NCBI RefSeq assembly: GCF_900156875.1
Contig: NZ_LT707409.1
Coordinates: 2,494,605-2,558,604, forward strand
Direction of reading: 5' to 3'
From: Robertmurraya dakarensis
GTDB taxonomy: Bacteria > Bacillota > Bacilli > Bacillales > Cytobacillaceae
Length of the DNA: 64,000 nucleotides
The notes beneath the pieces are model-generated. The model ran no database searches. It was given only the letters and a program-made list of their open reading frames with translations, and was not told the DNA's origin. Every line of letters starts with the position of its first letter. Position 1 is the first letter of the stretch. The position numbers and the translations under genes were made by a program. Positions 10,154 to 19,404 of the stretch are shown here, piece after piece.

Positions 10154-10653
10154 GAATTCCACCATATTATCGAAGCAGTCAGTGGCAAAGGTTATTTGCT
10201 GGAATGGCCATCGGGGCAATGATAAGCTGGCTGGTTTTCCTTTATATTTTTGGAGAATGGATCGAAGAGTACAGTATGAAGATCAAAAAACAAGAAGAAG
10301 ATATACGAGATTTAACGTACGAGAAAAAAATCTGGCAAGAAGATATTGAAAAACTCAATAAGAAAAATGAAGAAAAGCTTACCATTCAAAAAATCGAGGT
10401 AAAGATTACAAATTACGAAAAATATAAGCTTGATTCATACAGTGTCTATGAAATTGAAGAAGCGATAAAAGAAGATATAAAGACACTTATCGCAAAGGAT
10501 ATAGAAACAGCCTTTCAAGGCAGAGAATTGCTTAAAAAGACGATAGAAAATAAACCCGTTAAGGCACATGAAAAACGATACAAATTAAAAATTAACGAGA
10601 TCGTCTATTATACCACTCTATCAATCCGGCTTTCCATGCAGCTTGACGGATAG
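10150..10653 (+). CDS. ytrI: Sporulation protein YtrI
   Basis: Partner gene of ytrH in a two-gene sporulation operon. The 167-residue protein starts MRIPPYYRSSQWQRLFAGM and has one membrane segment (about residues 15-37, AIGAMISWLVFLYIFGEW). A charged, probably coiled-coil region follows (KKQEEDIRDLTYEKKIWQ, then about 60 more residues), and a C-terminal soluble part contains KAHEKRYKLKINEIVYYT. This layout fits a single-pass membrane protein with its C-terminal domain across the membrane. The ATG overlaps the ytrH stop by four bases. A strong hairpin follows the stop at once. Confidence 0.93.
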   Translation: MRIPPYYRSSQWQRLFAGMAIGAMISWLVFLYIFGEWIEEYSMKIKKQEEDIRDLTYEKKIWQEDIEKLNKKNEEKLTIQKIEVKITNYEKYKLDSYSVYEIEEAIKEDIKTLIAKDIETAFQGRELLKKTIENKPVKAHEKRYKLKINEIVYYTTLSIRLSMQLDG

Positions 10654-10657
10654 GGAG

Positions 10658-10692
10658 TAAAAAGAAATCGGAATAAACCGATTTCTTTTTAC
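10658..10692. terminator. Bidirectional terminator between ytrI and nrnA
   Basis: AAAAAGAAATCGG and CCGATTTCTTTTT form a 13-bp stem around AATAAA, with a T run on the plus strand and the complementary run on the minus strand. It serves the convergent ytrHI and nrnA units. Confidence 0.9.
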
Positions 10693-10702
10693 CTTGCATT
10701 TT

Positions 10703-11641
10703 TTAATAATCTTTACAAACCTCCGCTATATCTTTCATGACAAGATCCTTTTCGTCCCAAGAGTAAATAGATGCACCAGAAGCAAGAGGATGTCCTCCGC
10801 CATTATACTTTTTGGCGACTACATTAATAATCGGACCTTTCGAACGGAGCCGCACTCGGATTTGATCTTCTTCTTCAATAAAGAATGCCCACGCTTTGAT
10901 CCCAGCGACATCTCCTAAAGTACTAACAAGTAAAGAGGCGTCAGAAGGTTTCGCACCAAACTTTTCTAGCAATGGTTTATCCAGCACCATTGAAGCAACG
11001 CCTTGTTCATTCATCTCAAAGTTTTGAAGAACATACCCGTTCAACTTAATAATATGTAACGGCAGCTCATACATACTGTCATATAATTCAGTCCTAGAAA
11101 AATTATACTTTATTAACTCACTTGCATAAGAAAATGTTTTCTCTGTAGTACTTGGATAGATGAACCTGCCAGTATCCCCAACAATTCCTGCATACAATAA
11201 CCTTGCTGCTTCATTTGACATTTTTAAGCCCTTGTCTTTTCCAGCTAAATAAAATTCATAGATCATTTCACTGCAAGAGCTTGCGTCCGTATCTACCCAA
11301 AGCATATCCCCATATGCATCTTCATTAGGATGGTGGTCAATTTTTATTAGCTTATCCCCTAAACGATATCGATCATCACAAATTCGGGCTTGGTTAGCCG
11401 TATCTGTAATAATCACCAATGCTCCATTATAGGTGTCATCCGGAATAACATCCATTCGGCGCAAGTAGTTCAGAGATTCTTCCTCTTTCCCAACCGTATA
11501 AATAACTTTTTCCGGAAAAGAAGCCTTCAAAATTTCGGCAAGTCCTCCCTGTGATCCATATGCATCTGGATCTGGACGTACATGACGATGAATGATAATC
11601 GTATTGTATTGCTTAATGGTCTCTAAAATTTTCTCTTTCAT
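10703..11641 (-). CDS. nrnA: Bifunctional oligoribonuclease / pAp phosphatase NrnA
   Basis: NrnA (YtqI) degrades two-to-five-nucleotide RNAs to mononucleotides and dephosphorylates 3'-phosphoadenosine 5'-phosphate. The 312-residue protein has the DHH/DHHA1 layout. Metal-binding motifs are HRHVRPDPDAYGS (residues 18-30), the ITDTANQARI aspartate region, and IDHHPNEDAYGD with the DHH triad. The C-terminal DHHA1 domain ends in NGGGHPLASGAS, the glycine-rich substrate loop. The ATG at 11641 has an AAGGAG site eight bases upstream. It faces ytpI across a 188-base divergent gap. Location after ytrHI matches B. subtilis. Confidence 0.95.
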   Translation of the reverse strand: MKEKILETIKQYNTIIIHRHVRPDPDAYGSQGGLAEILKASFPEKVIYTVGKEEESLNYLRRMDVIPDDTYNGALVIITDTANQARICDDRYRLGDKLIKIDHHPNEDAYGDMLWVDTDASSCSEMIYEFYLAGKDKGLKMSNEAARLLYAGIVGDTGRFIYPSTTEKTFSYASELIKYNFSRTELYDSMYELPLHIIKLNGYVLQNFEMNEQGVASMVLDKPLLEKFGAKPSDASLLVSTLGDVAGIKAWAFFIEEEDQIRVRLRSKGPIINVVAKKYNGGGHPLASGASIYSWDEKDLVMKDIAEVCKDY

Positions 11642-11829
11642 TTGCTGCTCCTTCTTCTAAATTAATGATTACTAGCATGTCACACGTAAAACGAATAGTA
11701 TAGTCTGCTCTTTGTAGAATACCTAATTATTACCACAAAAATAAAAATAAAAAAAGAACTGTATGTAGCAATTATATTGAAAAATCGTTAAAATGGAATG
11801 AGATTGTCGAATTATGGAGGAGTCTTTCA

Positions 11830-12132
11830 ATGCCTATTTTAGTCATTATTTTTGTTTTGTCCTTTGCCTTCTATATCTTCTATAAAGCAAAGTATTTTCG
11901 TACGAAACTTCCTGCTGAAAAGAAATGGGTATCAGCAAAATCCAATATTGCCCTTGGATTATTCGTCGGCTTTTTCGGATTAAATCAGATTTTCTTAAAC
12001 CTTTCTACAGTGGGAATCATTGTCGGAATTGTTTTTATCCTTCTAGGGGTTTTCAATGTATGGGGCGGAATAAAATCATATAAATTTTTCCTTCCTTTAG
12101 CAATTGAAGAAGCAGAACAATTAAAGAAATAG
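11830..12132 (+). CDS. ytpI: YtpI family small membrane protein
   Basis: A 100-residue protein of unknown function found at this locus in Bacillus. Three membrane segments are evident: residues 2-19 (PILVIIFVLSFAFYIFYK), about 37-58 (KSNIALGLFVGFFGLNQI onward) and about 61-82 (TVGIIVGIVFILLGVFNV). Short positively charged stretches lie between them. A GGAGG site precedes the ATG, and a terminator follows. It is transcribed alone, divergently from nrnA. The name rests on synteny and overall resemblance; there are no catalytic motifs. Confidence 0.85.
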   Translation: MPILVIIFVLSFAFYIFYKAKYFRTKLPAEKKWVSAKSNIALGLFVGFFGLNQIFLNLSTVGIIVGIVFILLGVFNVWGGIKSYKFFLPLAIEEAEQLKK

Positions 12133-12142
12133 TTCCTAAAGG

Positions 12143-12180
12143 TAAGCCGCTTACTTTCAAAAGTATAGCGGCTTTTTGTT
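12143..12180 (+). terminator. Terminator of ytpI
   Basis: AGCCGCT and AGCGGCT arms with extra pairing (ACTTT/AAAGT) inside, followed by TTTTTGTTGTTT on the plus strand. Confidence 0.85.
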
Positions 12181-12191
12181 GTTTCATGTAT

Positions 12192-13511
12192 TTAATTGCG
12201 GTCAATTAATTGACACATCATCATGGCCTTTCCGACGAGAATTCCTTCATTGAATACTTCAACATCTACTTTTCCAAATTTTCTTCCCGCCTCGAGCACC
12301 TTTGGATATATTTCTAACGCGCTGTCCATCTGCACAGGCTTTAAAAAGTAGATCGTCATATTTTCGACCACTAAGTCACCTTTTTTGAAGCCCCTAAGAA
12401 TCCCGTTTGCAGCTTCAGCCACGATTGTTGTGAACACTCCATAGGAGATCGTCCCTAAATGGTTAGTCATTTGCGGGGTTACCTCGCAGCGATAGATATC
12501 CTCACCTTTCACTTTCCCCTTATCCACAACTAGCTGATTTGTTACTAGATCATCAATTGTTTCCCCCACTTGAGGCTGGCGCTGAATCATTTGCAGAGCC
12601 TTCAACACATCCTGCCTGCTGATGATTCCTTCGAGTTTATTATGGTCATCTACTACAGGGAGAACCTCTATCCCTTCCCAAACCATCATATGTGCAGCAG
12701 AAGCGACACTTGTCTTTCCACGTACAGTCATCGGGCTTTTTGTCATGACCTTATCAATCGTTAAGTCATGATCAACACCTAATACGTCTTTCGAAGTGAT
12801 CATCCCTTGAACCTTCATATTTTGGTCCACTACAGGGTAACGGCTGTGAGTGGTTTCACGATTGTGTTCAAACCATTTCGAAACTTTATCTGAAGTTCTT
12901 AAAAAGCTCGTGTTCTCGATAGATGTTAATATATCTTCTACCAGCACAATCTCCTTCTTAATTAACTGATCATAAATGGCTCGGTTAATCATTGCTGCAA
13001 CCGTGAATGTATCATAACTTGTTGAAATAACAGGGAGCTGTAATTCATCTGCAAGTTTTTTTACTTCTTCGTCTGTGTCAAATCCCCCCGTAATCAACAC
13101 TGCTGCTCCTGCATTAAGTGCATACTCATGAGCTTTCGTACGATTCCCGACAATCAATAAATTTCCTGCTCCAGTATATCGCATCATGGCATCGAGCTTC
13201 ATCGCTCCAATAACAAACTTATTGAGTGTTTTGTGAAGACCGGTACGCCCGCCAAGCACTTGGCCATCAACGATATTAACAACTTCGGCATACGTAAGCT
13301 TCTCAATATTTTCTTTCTTTTTTCGTTCTATGCGAATCGTTCCAACACGTTCTATCGTACTAACGTAACCTTTGTTCTCCGCCTCTTTTATCGCTCGATA
13401 TGCGGTTCCTTCACTGACATTAAGTGCCTTGGCGATTTGTCTGACAGAGATTTTTTCCCCAATCGGCAGTCCATCAATATATTCTAATATTTGTTCATGT
13501 TTTGTAGCCAA
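12192..13511 (-). CDS. ytoI: YtoI: HTH, DRTGG, CBS pair and hot-dog domain protein
   Basis: A multidomain, probably regulatory protein of unknown function. From the N-terminus: a helix-turn-helix (about residues 5-60, RQIAKALNVSEGTAYRAIKE), a DRTGG domain (about 75-190), a tandem CBS pair (about 190-310, with VTTRGKT-like and LPVVDDHNKLEGIISRQDV motifs) that would bind an adenosyl ligand, and a C-terminal thioesterase-like hot-dog domain ending near AMMMCQLIDRN. The frame opens at a GTG (13520), but a TTG at 13511 has AAAGGGTGA just upstream and gives 439 residues starting with ATKHEQILEYI, which I prefer. The combination suggests a transcription factor sensing a nucleotide and an acyl-CoA-like ligand; this is inference. 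Confidence 0.88.
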   Translation of the reverse strand: MATKHEQILEYIDGLPIGEKISVRQIAKALNVSEGTAYRAIKEAENKGYVSTIERVGTIRIERKKKENIEKLTYAEVVNIVDGQVLGGRTGLHKTLNKFVIGAMKLDAMMRYTGAGNLLIVGNRTKAHEYALNAGAAVLITGGFDTDEEVKKLADELQLPVISTSYDTFTVAAMINRAIYDQLIKKEIVLVEDILTSIENTSFLRTSDKVSKWFEHNRETTHSRYPVVDQNMKVQGMITSKDVLGVDHDLTIDKVMTKSPMTVRGKTSVASAAHMMVWEGIEVLPVVDDHNKLEGIISRQDVLKALQMIQRQPQVGETIDDLVTNQLVVDKGKVKGEDIYRCEVTPQMTNHLGTISYGVFTTIVAEAANGILRGFKKGDLVVENMTIYFLKPVQMDSALEIYPKVLEAGRKFGKVDVEVFNEGILVGKAMMMCQLIDRN

Positions 13512-13606
13512 GACCTTCACCCTTTATAAAAGATTGCTGTAATCTATATTTCTTATTTCTATTATAATGGGAAGTCTTGATTAGATTCAAATGCAGAGCA
13601 GCTGCT

Positions 13607-13846
13607 TTAGTGGTAGGAACGCAGTTTTTTCTGTCTAGAATTAGATCCAGGTCTGTAACTTTTTACACTTTTCGGACTGTAAAGGAGTGCTGATAGATTT
13701 CCCGCAATCACAAACAAACATAAAATAATCCATGATATCGCAAAGTATCCGGAAACACCATCTGCGTGGATAGATAGGTTAGGCAGCGCATAATAAAGCA
13801 TTAACCCAGCTGCTAATAAACATAAAATATAACGATTTTTCTTCAT
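13607..13846 (-). CDS. Small two-segment membrane protein, function unknown
   Basis: A 79-residue protein starting MKKNRYILCLLAAGL, with ATG at 13846 seven bases after AAGGAGGA. Two hydrophobic segments are visible: residues 6-21, and about 33-54 (YFAISWIILCLFVIAGNL). A positively charged tail follows (SYRPGSNSRQKKLRSYH). I do not recognise it. The strong ribosome site and clean membrane topology make it likely to be real. It sits between ytoI and ytkL on the same strand and lies downstream of the ytkL terminator, so it probably has its own promoter. Confidence 0.7.
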   Translation of the reverse strand: MKKNRYILCLLAAGLMLYYALPNLSIHADGVSGYFAISWIILCLFVIAGNLSALLYSPKSVKSYRPGSNSRQKKLRSYH

Positions 13847-13921
13847 AGTATCCTCCTTACTAAAAATATTCCTAGTGTATATGTATGCGGACATGCACAA
13901 AATAAGTAGTTTTTTTACGGC

Positions 13922-13959
13922 TATAAAAAAAACAAAAAACGCAGCCAAATGACTGCGTT
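13922..13959 (-). terminator. Terminator of ytkL
   Basis: On the minus strand the arms AACGCAG and CTGCGTT enclose an eight-base loop and are followed by a long T-rich run. Confidence 0.85.
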
Positions 13960-13968
13960 CGAAGATCC

Positions 13969-14652
13969 TTATAATTCGATTGACTCCCCTACTTCAATAA
14001 CTTTTCCTTGTCCTTCTGGAAGCAGGCTGACAAATTTCTTTGGATCCTGCTGAATAACTGGGAATGTATTATAGTGAATAGGTACTACTGTCTTAGCCGC
14101 TAATAACTGAGCTGCATAAGCCGCATCCTCTGGACCCATTGTATAATTATCACCAATTGGCAAAAATGCAACATCAATTGGATGGCGTTCACCGATTAGC
14201 TTCATATCTGAGAATACTGAAGTATCTCCCGCATGGTAAATGTTCTTACCTTCAATTGTGAGCAAATACCCGGCAGGCATTCCCATATAAACGTTAATTT
14301 GTCCATCTATATCTAAACCAGTGGAGTGAAAAGCAGCTGTCATTTTCACTTTACCAAACTCCAAATCATAAGCTCCACCGATGTTCATTTCGTGGACATT
14401 TTCCAATCCTTGGGATCTGAAATAGTTTGCCAACTCAGGGATCGCAACAACAAGGGCACCGCTGTTTTTGGCAAGCGCAACTGTATCACCAACATGGTCA
14501 GCATGTCCATGGGTTACTAAAATAAAGTCCGGATTTTGTTCTTCCACCTTTAAATCAGTTGTTCCATTTCCAGTAATAAATGGATCAATTAGAATTGTTT
14601 TTCCATTTGTTTCAATCTTTACAATCGAATGACCGTGGTACGAAATTTTCAT
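13969..14652 (-). CDS. ytkL: UPF0173 metal-dependent hydrolase YtkL
   Basis: A 227-residue metallo-beta-lactamase-fold hydrolase of the UPF0173 group; the substrate is unknown. The metal-binding signature [10 protein letters not shown] appears at about residues 47-56. A histidine follows in AAFHSTG, the bridging aspartate in [13 protein letters not shown], and a late histidine in [10 protein letters not shown]. The protein opens [18 protein letters not shown], typical of the family. A GGAGAG site precedes the ATG at 14652. It is divergent from the peptidase gene across a 169-base gap and is followed by its own terminator. Confidence 0.93.
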   Translation of the reverse strand: MKISYHGHSIVKIETNGKTILIDPFITGNGTTDLKVEEQNPDFILVTHGHADHVGDTVALAKNSGALVVAIPELANYFRSQGLENVHEMNIGGAYDLEFGKVKMTAAFHSTGLDIDGQINVYMGMPAGYLLTIEGKNIYHAGDTSVFSDMKLIGERHPIDVAFLPIGDNYTMGPEDAAYAAQLLAAKTVVPIHYNTFPVIQQDPKKFVSLLPEGQGKVIEVGESIEL

Positions 14653-14821
14653 GCGTTTCTCTCCTTTAAATATCTATCTATTTTCCTACATACTTTTAAT
14701 TCAACATAAATGTTGTCATTCCTTCTCTTTTTTTAAATCTATGGTTAAAATTTACTAAAAGTTTACAATTTCACTATAAATTGCTACCTTTAAGATATTC
14801 ATATTTGGAGGAGGAATCATC

Positions 14822-15922
14822 ATGACGAATCAAAGATTGAGTAAACTCACAGATTGGATGAAAGAAAACGAAATTCAAATGACCTTCTTAACATCAACCG
14901 AAAGTGTTTTTTACTTTAGCGGATTTTTCAGCGATCCTCATGAAAGATTGCTTGGCTTAGCGGTATTCCAAGAAAAAGAACCACTATTAATCTGTCCGGC
15001 AATGGAAAAGGAAGATGCAAGGAAAACAGGGTGGAACGGAGAAATTATTGGTTACTCAGATATTGACAACCCTTGGGATCTTCTGCAAGAAGCTGCATCG
15101 AAAAGAATGAAAAAACCTGTAAAAATCGGAATTGAAAAGGAACATATGAACGTTGAGAGATACGAATCTCTATTAAGACTTTTCCCTGAAGCTTCCTTTG
15201 TGTCCGCAGAAGAGAAGGTAAGAAAACTTCGCATGATCAAAGATGAAAAAGAGTTGACTGCGATTCGAAAAGCTTGTAGTCTAGCGGATTATGCCATCGA
15301 GGTGGGCTGCTCAGAAATCGGGGAAGGCAAGACGGAATTAGAGGTGTTAGCATCCATTGAATATGAATTAAAGAAAAAAGGAGTTACGGCCATGTCGTTT
15401 TCGACTATGGTTCTTACTGGAGCTAATGGCGCTTCTCCTCACGGAACACCAGGACCCACAAAGATTCAAAAAGGTGATCTCGTTTTGTTTGACTTGGGTG
15501 TCGTCGTTGATGGCTATTGCTCTGATATCACTCGAACTGTGGCCTGCGGAGATATCAACGAGAAACAAAAAAGAATCTATGATACCGTACTGAAAGCTGA
15601 GCTTGCAGCTGTGGAAGCCAGCAAGCCGGGAGCTGTTTGTTCAGAAATTGACAGAATAGCACGAGGGATTATCTCAGATGCTGGGTTTGGACAATACTTT
15701 CCTCACCGTCTTGGTCATGGGCTTGGAATTAGTGTTCACGAATACCCGTCCCTGACAGAAACCAATTCACTTCAGCTCCAGGAGGGAATGGTTTTTACGA
15801 TTGAGCCAGGAATTTACGTCCCAGGAGGAGCTGGTGTTAGAATTGAAGACGATGTCCTTGTAACGAAGGATGGAGTAGAGATTTTAACGAAGTTTCCAAA
15901 AGAACTACAAATCATTCAGTAA
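14822..15922 (+). CDS. Xaa-Pro dipeptidase / M24 family peptidase
   Basis: Likely cleaves dipeptides or short peptides with proline in the second position, in the cytoplasm. The 366-residue protein has a creatinase-like N-terminal domain (residues 1-125) and a pita-bread catalytic domain. The five metal ligands can be read in order: two aspartates in LFDLGVVVDGYCSDITRTV, a histidine in HRLGHGLGISVHEYP, a glutamate in TIEPGIYVPGG and a glutamate in GVRIEDDVLV. The ATG follows GGAGGAGG. It resembles B. subtilis YkvY and is often called PepQ; exact specificity cannot be told from the sequence. It forms a single-gene unit ending in a long perfect palindrome. Confidence 0.9.
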   Translation: MTNQRLSKLTDWMKENEIQMTFLTSTESVFYFSGFFSDPHERLLGLAVFQEKEPLLICPAMEKEDARKTGWNGEIIGYSDIDNPWDLLQEAASKRMKKPVKIGIEKEHMNVERYESLLRLFPEASFVSAEEKVRKLRMIKDEKELTAIRKACSLADYAIEVGCSEIGEGKTELEVLASIEYELKKKGVTAMSFSTMVLTGANGASPHGTPGPTKIQKGDLVLFDLGVVVDGYCSDITRTVACGDINEKQKRIYDTVLKAELAAVEASKPGAVCSEIDRIARGIISDAGFGQYFPHRLGHGLGISVHEYPSLTETNSLQLQEGMVFTIEPGIYVPGGAGVRIEDDVLVTKDGVEILTKFPKELQIIQ

Positions 15923-15924
15923 AC

Positions 15925-15958
15925 AAACAAGCTGTCGAATTCGACAGCTTGTTTTCAC
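15925..15958. terminator. Bidirectional terminator between the peptidase gene and ald
   Basis: A perfect 30-base palindrome (15925-15954), centred on GAATTC with 15-base arms and A/T runs on both sides, lies between the two convergent genes. Confidence 0.88.
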
Positions 15959-15973
15959 TTAAAATACAAAAGA

Positions 15974-17086
15974 TCACAGCAATGTCCTAGGATCCATATA
16001 ATCTACCCCGTGAGCTTCAGCTACGCCCTTAAAGGTTACATACCCGTTCAGTGTATTAATCCCTTTTAATAAAGCCTCATTCTCTAAACAAGCTTTCTGA
16101 TATCCTTTGTTCGCTATTTGAATGGCATATGGAACTGTTACATTTGTTAGTGCTATAGTGGACGTACGCGGTACAGCCCCAGGCATATTCGCAACAGCAT
16201 AATGCACGACATCGTACTTATTATAAGTAGGATTATCATGGGTCGTAATTCGGTCTGTTGTCTCAAAGATCCCGCCTTGGTCAATGGCGATATCTACTAC
16301 AACAGAACCGGGTGACATCGATTCAACCATTTCTTCCGTAACTAGTTTAGGAGCTTTTGCACCCGGGATAAGGACGGCTCCGATGACAAGATCAGACTCT
16401 TTAACTGCTTCGGCAATATTATATTGATTTGACATAAGTGTAGTAATGCTATTTCCAAAGATATCATCTAGCTGGCGCAAACGTTCTGGATTCAAATCAA
16501 TCATGGTCACTCTAGCTCCTAGACCAACCGCCACCTTCGCAGCATTTGTGCCGGCTACGCCACCGCCGATAATGGTTACTCTAGCTCTTTTTACTCCCGG
16601 AACTCCAGCCAATAGAATCCCTTTTCCTCCGTTTACCTTTTCCAAAAACTGCGCTCCAACCTGCGCAGCCATTCTTCCTGCTACTTCACTCATAGGTGTT
16701 AGTAATGGAAGAGAATTATTTGGGAGCTGTACAGTCTCATATGCAAGGGCAATGACTTTGTGTTTGATTAAGGCTTCCGTTAATTCCGGCTCGGCTGCCA
16801 AGTGGAAATACGTAAATATTATTAATCCTTCACGGAAATATGTATACTCGGATGGAAGGGGTTCCTTTACTTTCATCACCATTTCCTTCGACCAGACTTC
16901 TTCAGCTGTACTTACAATGGTTGCTCCTGCATTCATATAATCAGAATCCGTAAACCCAGATCCTAATCCTGCATCCGTCTCAATATAGACTTCATGTCCA
17001 AAATTTACTAAGTTTACAACACCAGCAGGAGTCATTGCTACACGGTTTTCATTATTTTTTATTTCTTTTGGCACCCCAATGCGCAT
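15974..17086 (-). CDS. ald: Alanine dehydrogenase
   Basis: Interconverts L-alanine and pyruvate with NAD and ammonia. In Bacillus it is used for alanine catabolism and spore development. The protein opens [20 protein letters not shown], then shows [10 protein letters not shown] with the pyruvate-binding lysine, [12 protein letters not shown], the Rossmann motif [25 protein letters not shown] and [13 protein letters not shown]. Three ATGs stand in a row at 17092, 17089 and 17086; the last has the best spacing to AGGAGG (seven bases) and gives 370 residues, close to the usual 371-378. A terminator just upstream (17228-17252) isolates it from the small gene before it. Confidence 0.96.
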   Translation of the reverse strand: MRIGVPKEIKNNENRVAMTPAGVVNLVNFGHEVYIETDAGLGSGFTDSDYMNAGATIVSTAEEVWSKEMVMKVKEPLPSEYTYFREGLIIFTYFHLAAEPELTEALIKHKVIALAYETVQLPNNSLPLLTPMSEVAGRMAAQVGAQFLEKVNGGKGILLAGVPGVKRARVTIIGGGVAGTNAAKVAVGLGARVTMIDLNPERLRQLDDIFGNSITTLMSNQYNIAEAVKESDLVIGAVLIPGAKAPKLVTEEMVESMSPGSVVVDIAIDQGGIFETTDRITTHDNPTYNKYDVVHYAVANMPGAVPRTSTIALTNVTVPYAIQIANKGYQKACLENEALLKGINTLNGYVTFKGVAEAHGVDYMDPRTLL

Positions 17087-17227
17087 CATCATACCTCCTC
17101 TATAATTGATCATAAAAGTACTATACACCTTAATGAGATGATAATAAAGGGAATTTTTTCACTTATCAGTCATCTAATAACAAAAAAAAGCGCGCTGGGT
17201 TTGACATTTTACAGCCTTATCCCACAT

Positions 17228-17252
17228 AAAAAGAGGTGCAAATAGCACCTCC
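17228..17252 (-). terminator. Terminator of the 52-residue gene
   Basis: GAGGTGC and GCACCTC arms with a five-base loop, followed on the minus strand by TTTTTATG. Confidence 0.8.
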
Positions 17253-17258
17253 AGCCAT

Positions 17259-17417
17259 CTAAATTTCATGATCCACATGTTTGTTCATGTCGAACTGCCC
17301 ATCTTCCTGGTCAATTACTCCATTATTATATGCATTCATGATTTGTTCACTCACTTGTCTTGCTCCCTGATCATCATAGAGAAATCCGAATGAACTGTTA
17401 TGGTTTTCCTTCACCAT
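17259..17417 (-). CDS. Small acidic protein of 52 residues, function unknown
   Basis: A short open frame preceded by GGGGGAG seven bases before ATG and followed seven bases later by a terminator. It reads MVKENHNSSFGFLYDDQG, then ARQVSEQIMNAYNNGVIDQE, ending NKHVDHEI. There is no membrane segment and no cysteine, and it is rich in Asp, Asn and Gln. The tight ribosome site and private terminator argue strongly for a real gene. I do not recognise the family. It stands between ald and uspA, divergent from the latter. Confidence 0.75.
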   Translation of the reverse strand: MVKENHNSSFGFLYDDQGARQVSEQIMNAYNNGVIDQEDGQFDMNKHVDHEI

Positions 17418-17528
17418 TTTGCAACTCCCCCTAAAAAAATATTTTTAATAGCATCCTTATTTTTCGAAATTTTGCCACAGATATTCAAAAAAAAGAATTG
17501 TATAATTAAGGTAAAGGAGGAGATATAA

Positions 17529-17981
17529 ATGTCTGTTGGATATAAAAATATATTAGTAGCTGTGGATGGATCTACAGAGGCTGAATGGGCCTTAAAGAAG
17601 GCGATTGAAATCGCTAAAAGAAACGATAGTACGATTGTATTGGCACATATTATTGATACACGAACATTTGCAACCGTTGAGGCTTATGACAGCACGATTG
17701 CTGAAAGAGCAGACAAGTTCGCCACTGAATTAATGGAAAACTATAAAAAGGTCGCTACAGATGCCGGCGTAAAAGATGTTAAGTTTGTTGTTGACTATGG
17801 TTCCCCTAAAGTTAAAATACCTAAAGATATTGCTAAGAAAAATAATGTAGATTTAATTATTTGTGGTGCAACTGGTCTAAATGCAGTGGAAAGATTCCTA
17901 ATTGGAAGCGTTTCAGAACATATTACTCGTTACGCACCATGCGATGTATTAATCGTTCGTACTGAAAAAGATGCAGAATAA
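17529..17981 (+). CDS. Universal stress protein, UspA family
   Basis: A 150-residue single-domain Usp. It starts MSVGYKNILVAVDGSTEAEW with the family's N-terminal strand and ATP-binding aspartate. The C-terminal nucleotide loop is GATGLNAVERFLIGSVSEHI, which fits the G-2x-G-9x-G(S/T) pattern of ATP-binding members. Such proteins respond to starvation and stress in the cytoplasm, usually as dimers. The ATG follows AAAGGAGGAGA. It is a single-gene unit ending in a very stable terminator. Several paralogues are usual in Bacillus, so I assign no symbol. Confidence 0.92.
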   Translation: MSVGYKNILVAVDGSTEAEWALKKAIEIAKRNDSTIVLAHIIDTRTFATVEAYDSTIAERADKFATELMENYKKVATDAGVKDVKFVVDYGSPKVKIPKDIAKKNNVDLIICGATGLNAVERFLIGSVSEHITRYAPCDVLIVRTEKDAE

Positions 17982-17985
17982 AGCA

Positions 17986-18022
17986 AAAGGGGGAGGTTGT
18001 CTTTGACAACCTCCCCCTTCTA
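17986..18022. terminator. Bidirectional terminator between the usp gene and argH
   Basis: A stem of at least 15 bp (AAGGGGGAGGTTGTC with GACAACCTCCCCCTT, loop TTT) between convergent genes. It is GC-rich for this genome. Confidence 0.9.
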
Positions 18023-18030
18023 TATTGAGT

Positions 18031-19404
18031 TTATTTTAAAGCCTCTTCAGCCTTCTGAATAGCTTTGCGGATTTGCTCAAAACCTGTACCACCCGCACTA
18101 TTTCTTCTCTGTACTGCTGTAACAGGGTTTAAGACATGATAGATATCCTCTTCAAATAATGGATTTGCTTCCTTAAATTCATCAAGTGATAAATCAGCTA
18201 GGTAGCAGCCTTTCTGCACACAAGTCAGCACAAGTTGTCCCACTATTTCATGACTCTCACGGAATGGAATGCCTTTACCTGATAGGTAATCAGCTAGCTC
18301 TGTCGCATTGGAAAAATCATTCTTCGTTGCTTTTTCCATCTCGCCAGTATTCACCTTCATCGTATTAATCATTCCAGCAAAGATTTTAAGCGAGCCCGTT
18401 ACCGTCTTCACCGTATCGAACATTCCCTCTTTATCTTCCTGCATATCTTTGTTATAGGCCAGCGGAAGTCCTTTCAAGACAGTTAAAAGTCCCATTAGGT
18501 TTCCATATACCCTGCCCGTTTTCCCTCTGATAAGCTCTGCCATATCAGGGTTCTTCTTCTGCGGCATAATACTGCTGCCTGTTGAAAAACTGTCATCCAG
18601 TTCGATAAAACGGAATTCCTGTGTTGACCAAAGAATAATTTCCTCTCCCAGGCGAGAAAGATGCATCATCAAAATAGAACTAGCAGATAAAAATTCTAAA
18701 ATAAAATCACGGTCACTTACGGCATCCAGACTGTTTTCATAGATTCCTTCGAACTCAAGCAGACTTGCAGAATACTCTCGATCAATCGGAAAGGTTGTTC
18801 CTGCTAACGCACCCGCTCCCAGCGGGGATACATTTATTCTCTTTAAAGATTCCTGGTATCTTTGCTTATCACGCTCTAGCATCCAAAAATAAGCCATCAA
18901 GTGATGTGCAAAAGAAATAGGCTGAGCTCTCTGCAGATGAGTGTAACCAGGCATGATGGTTTCAACATGCTCTTGTGCCTGTTTTAATAGTGCTGCCTGC
19001 ATCTCAGACACTAACTCAATGATCACTGACGTTTGTTTACGTAAATATAGATGCATATCCGTCGCAACCTGATCATTTCTGCTTCGGCCAGTGTGAAGCT
19101 TTCCTCCCACTGGCCCAACCATTTCTGTTAACATGCTTTCAAGGTTTAAATGAATATCTTCAAGTTTCACAGAATATTGCAATTCATCTTTTGCTGCCTT
19201 TTCTTTAAGTTCTTGAAGACCTTTTTTAATTTGAAGAGACTCTTCTTCACTAATAATTCCGCTTTTTGCCAGCATCGTGACATGAGCGATGCTTCCGTCT
19301 AAATCTTCAAGAACAAGCTCTTGATCAAAGGAAATGGAAGCCCCAAATTCGTCTACCCATTCCTCTGCTGTTTTTGTAAATCTTCCGCCCCAAAGCTTTT
19401 TCAC
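18031..19404 (-). CDS. argH: Argininosuccinate lyase
   Basis: Final step of arginine synthesis: splits argininosuccinate into arginine and fumarate. The 457-residue protein has [19 protein letters not shown] at the N-terminus, the conserved blocks [18 protein letters not shown] and [17 protein letters not shown], and the fumarase-superfamily signature [12 protein letters not shown] with its flexible catalytic-serine loop. The start overlaps the argG stop by four bases (ATG at 19404, argG ending at 19401), so the genes are translationally coupled. The upstream ARG box should control both. The usual family length is about 460. Confidence 0.97.
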   Translation of the reverse strand: MKKLWGGRFTKTAEEWVDEFGASISFDQELVLEDLDGSIAHVTMLAKSGIISEEESLQIKKGLQELKEKAAKDELQYSVKLEDIHLNLESMLTEMVGPVGGKLHTGRSRNDQVATDMHLYLRKQTSVIIELVSEMQAALLKQAQEHVETIMPGYTHLQRAQPISFAHHLMAYFWMLERDKQRYQESLKRINVSPLGAGALAGTTFPIDREYSASLLEFEGIYENSLDAVSDRDFILEFLSASSILMMHLSRLGEEIILWSTQEFRFIELDDSFSTGSSIMPQKKNPDMAELIRGKTGRVYGNLMGLLTVLKGLPLAYNKDMQEDKEGMFDTVKTVTGSLKIFAGMINTMKVNTGEMEKATKNDFSNATELADYLSGKGIPFRESHEIVGQLVLTCVQKGCYLADLSLDEFKEANPLFEEDIYHVLNPVTAVQRRNSAGGTGFEQIRKAIQKAEEALK

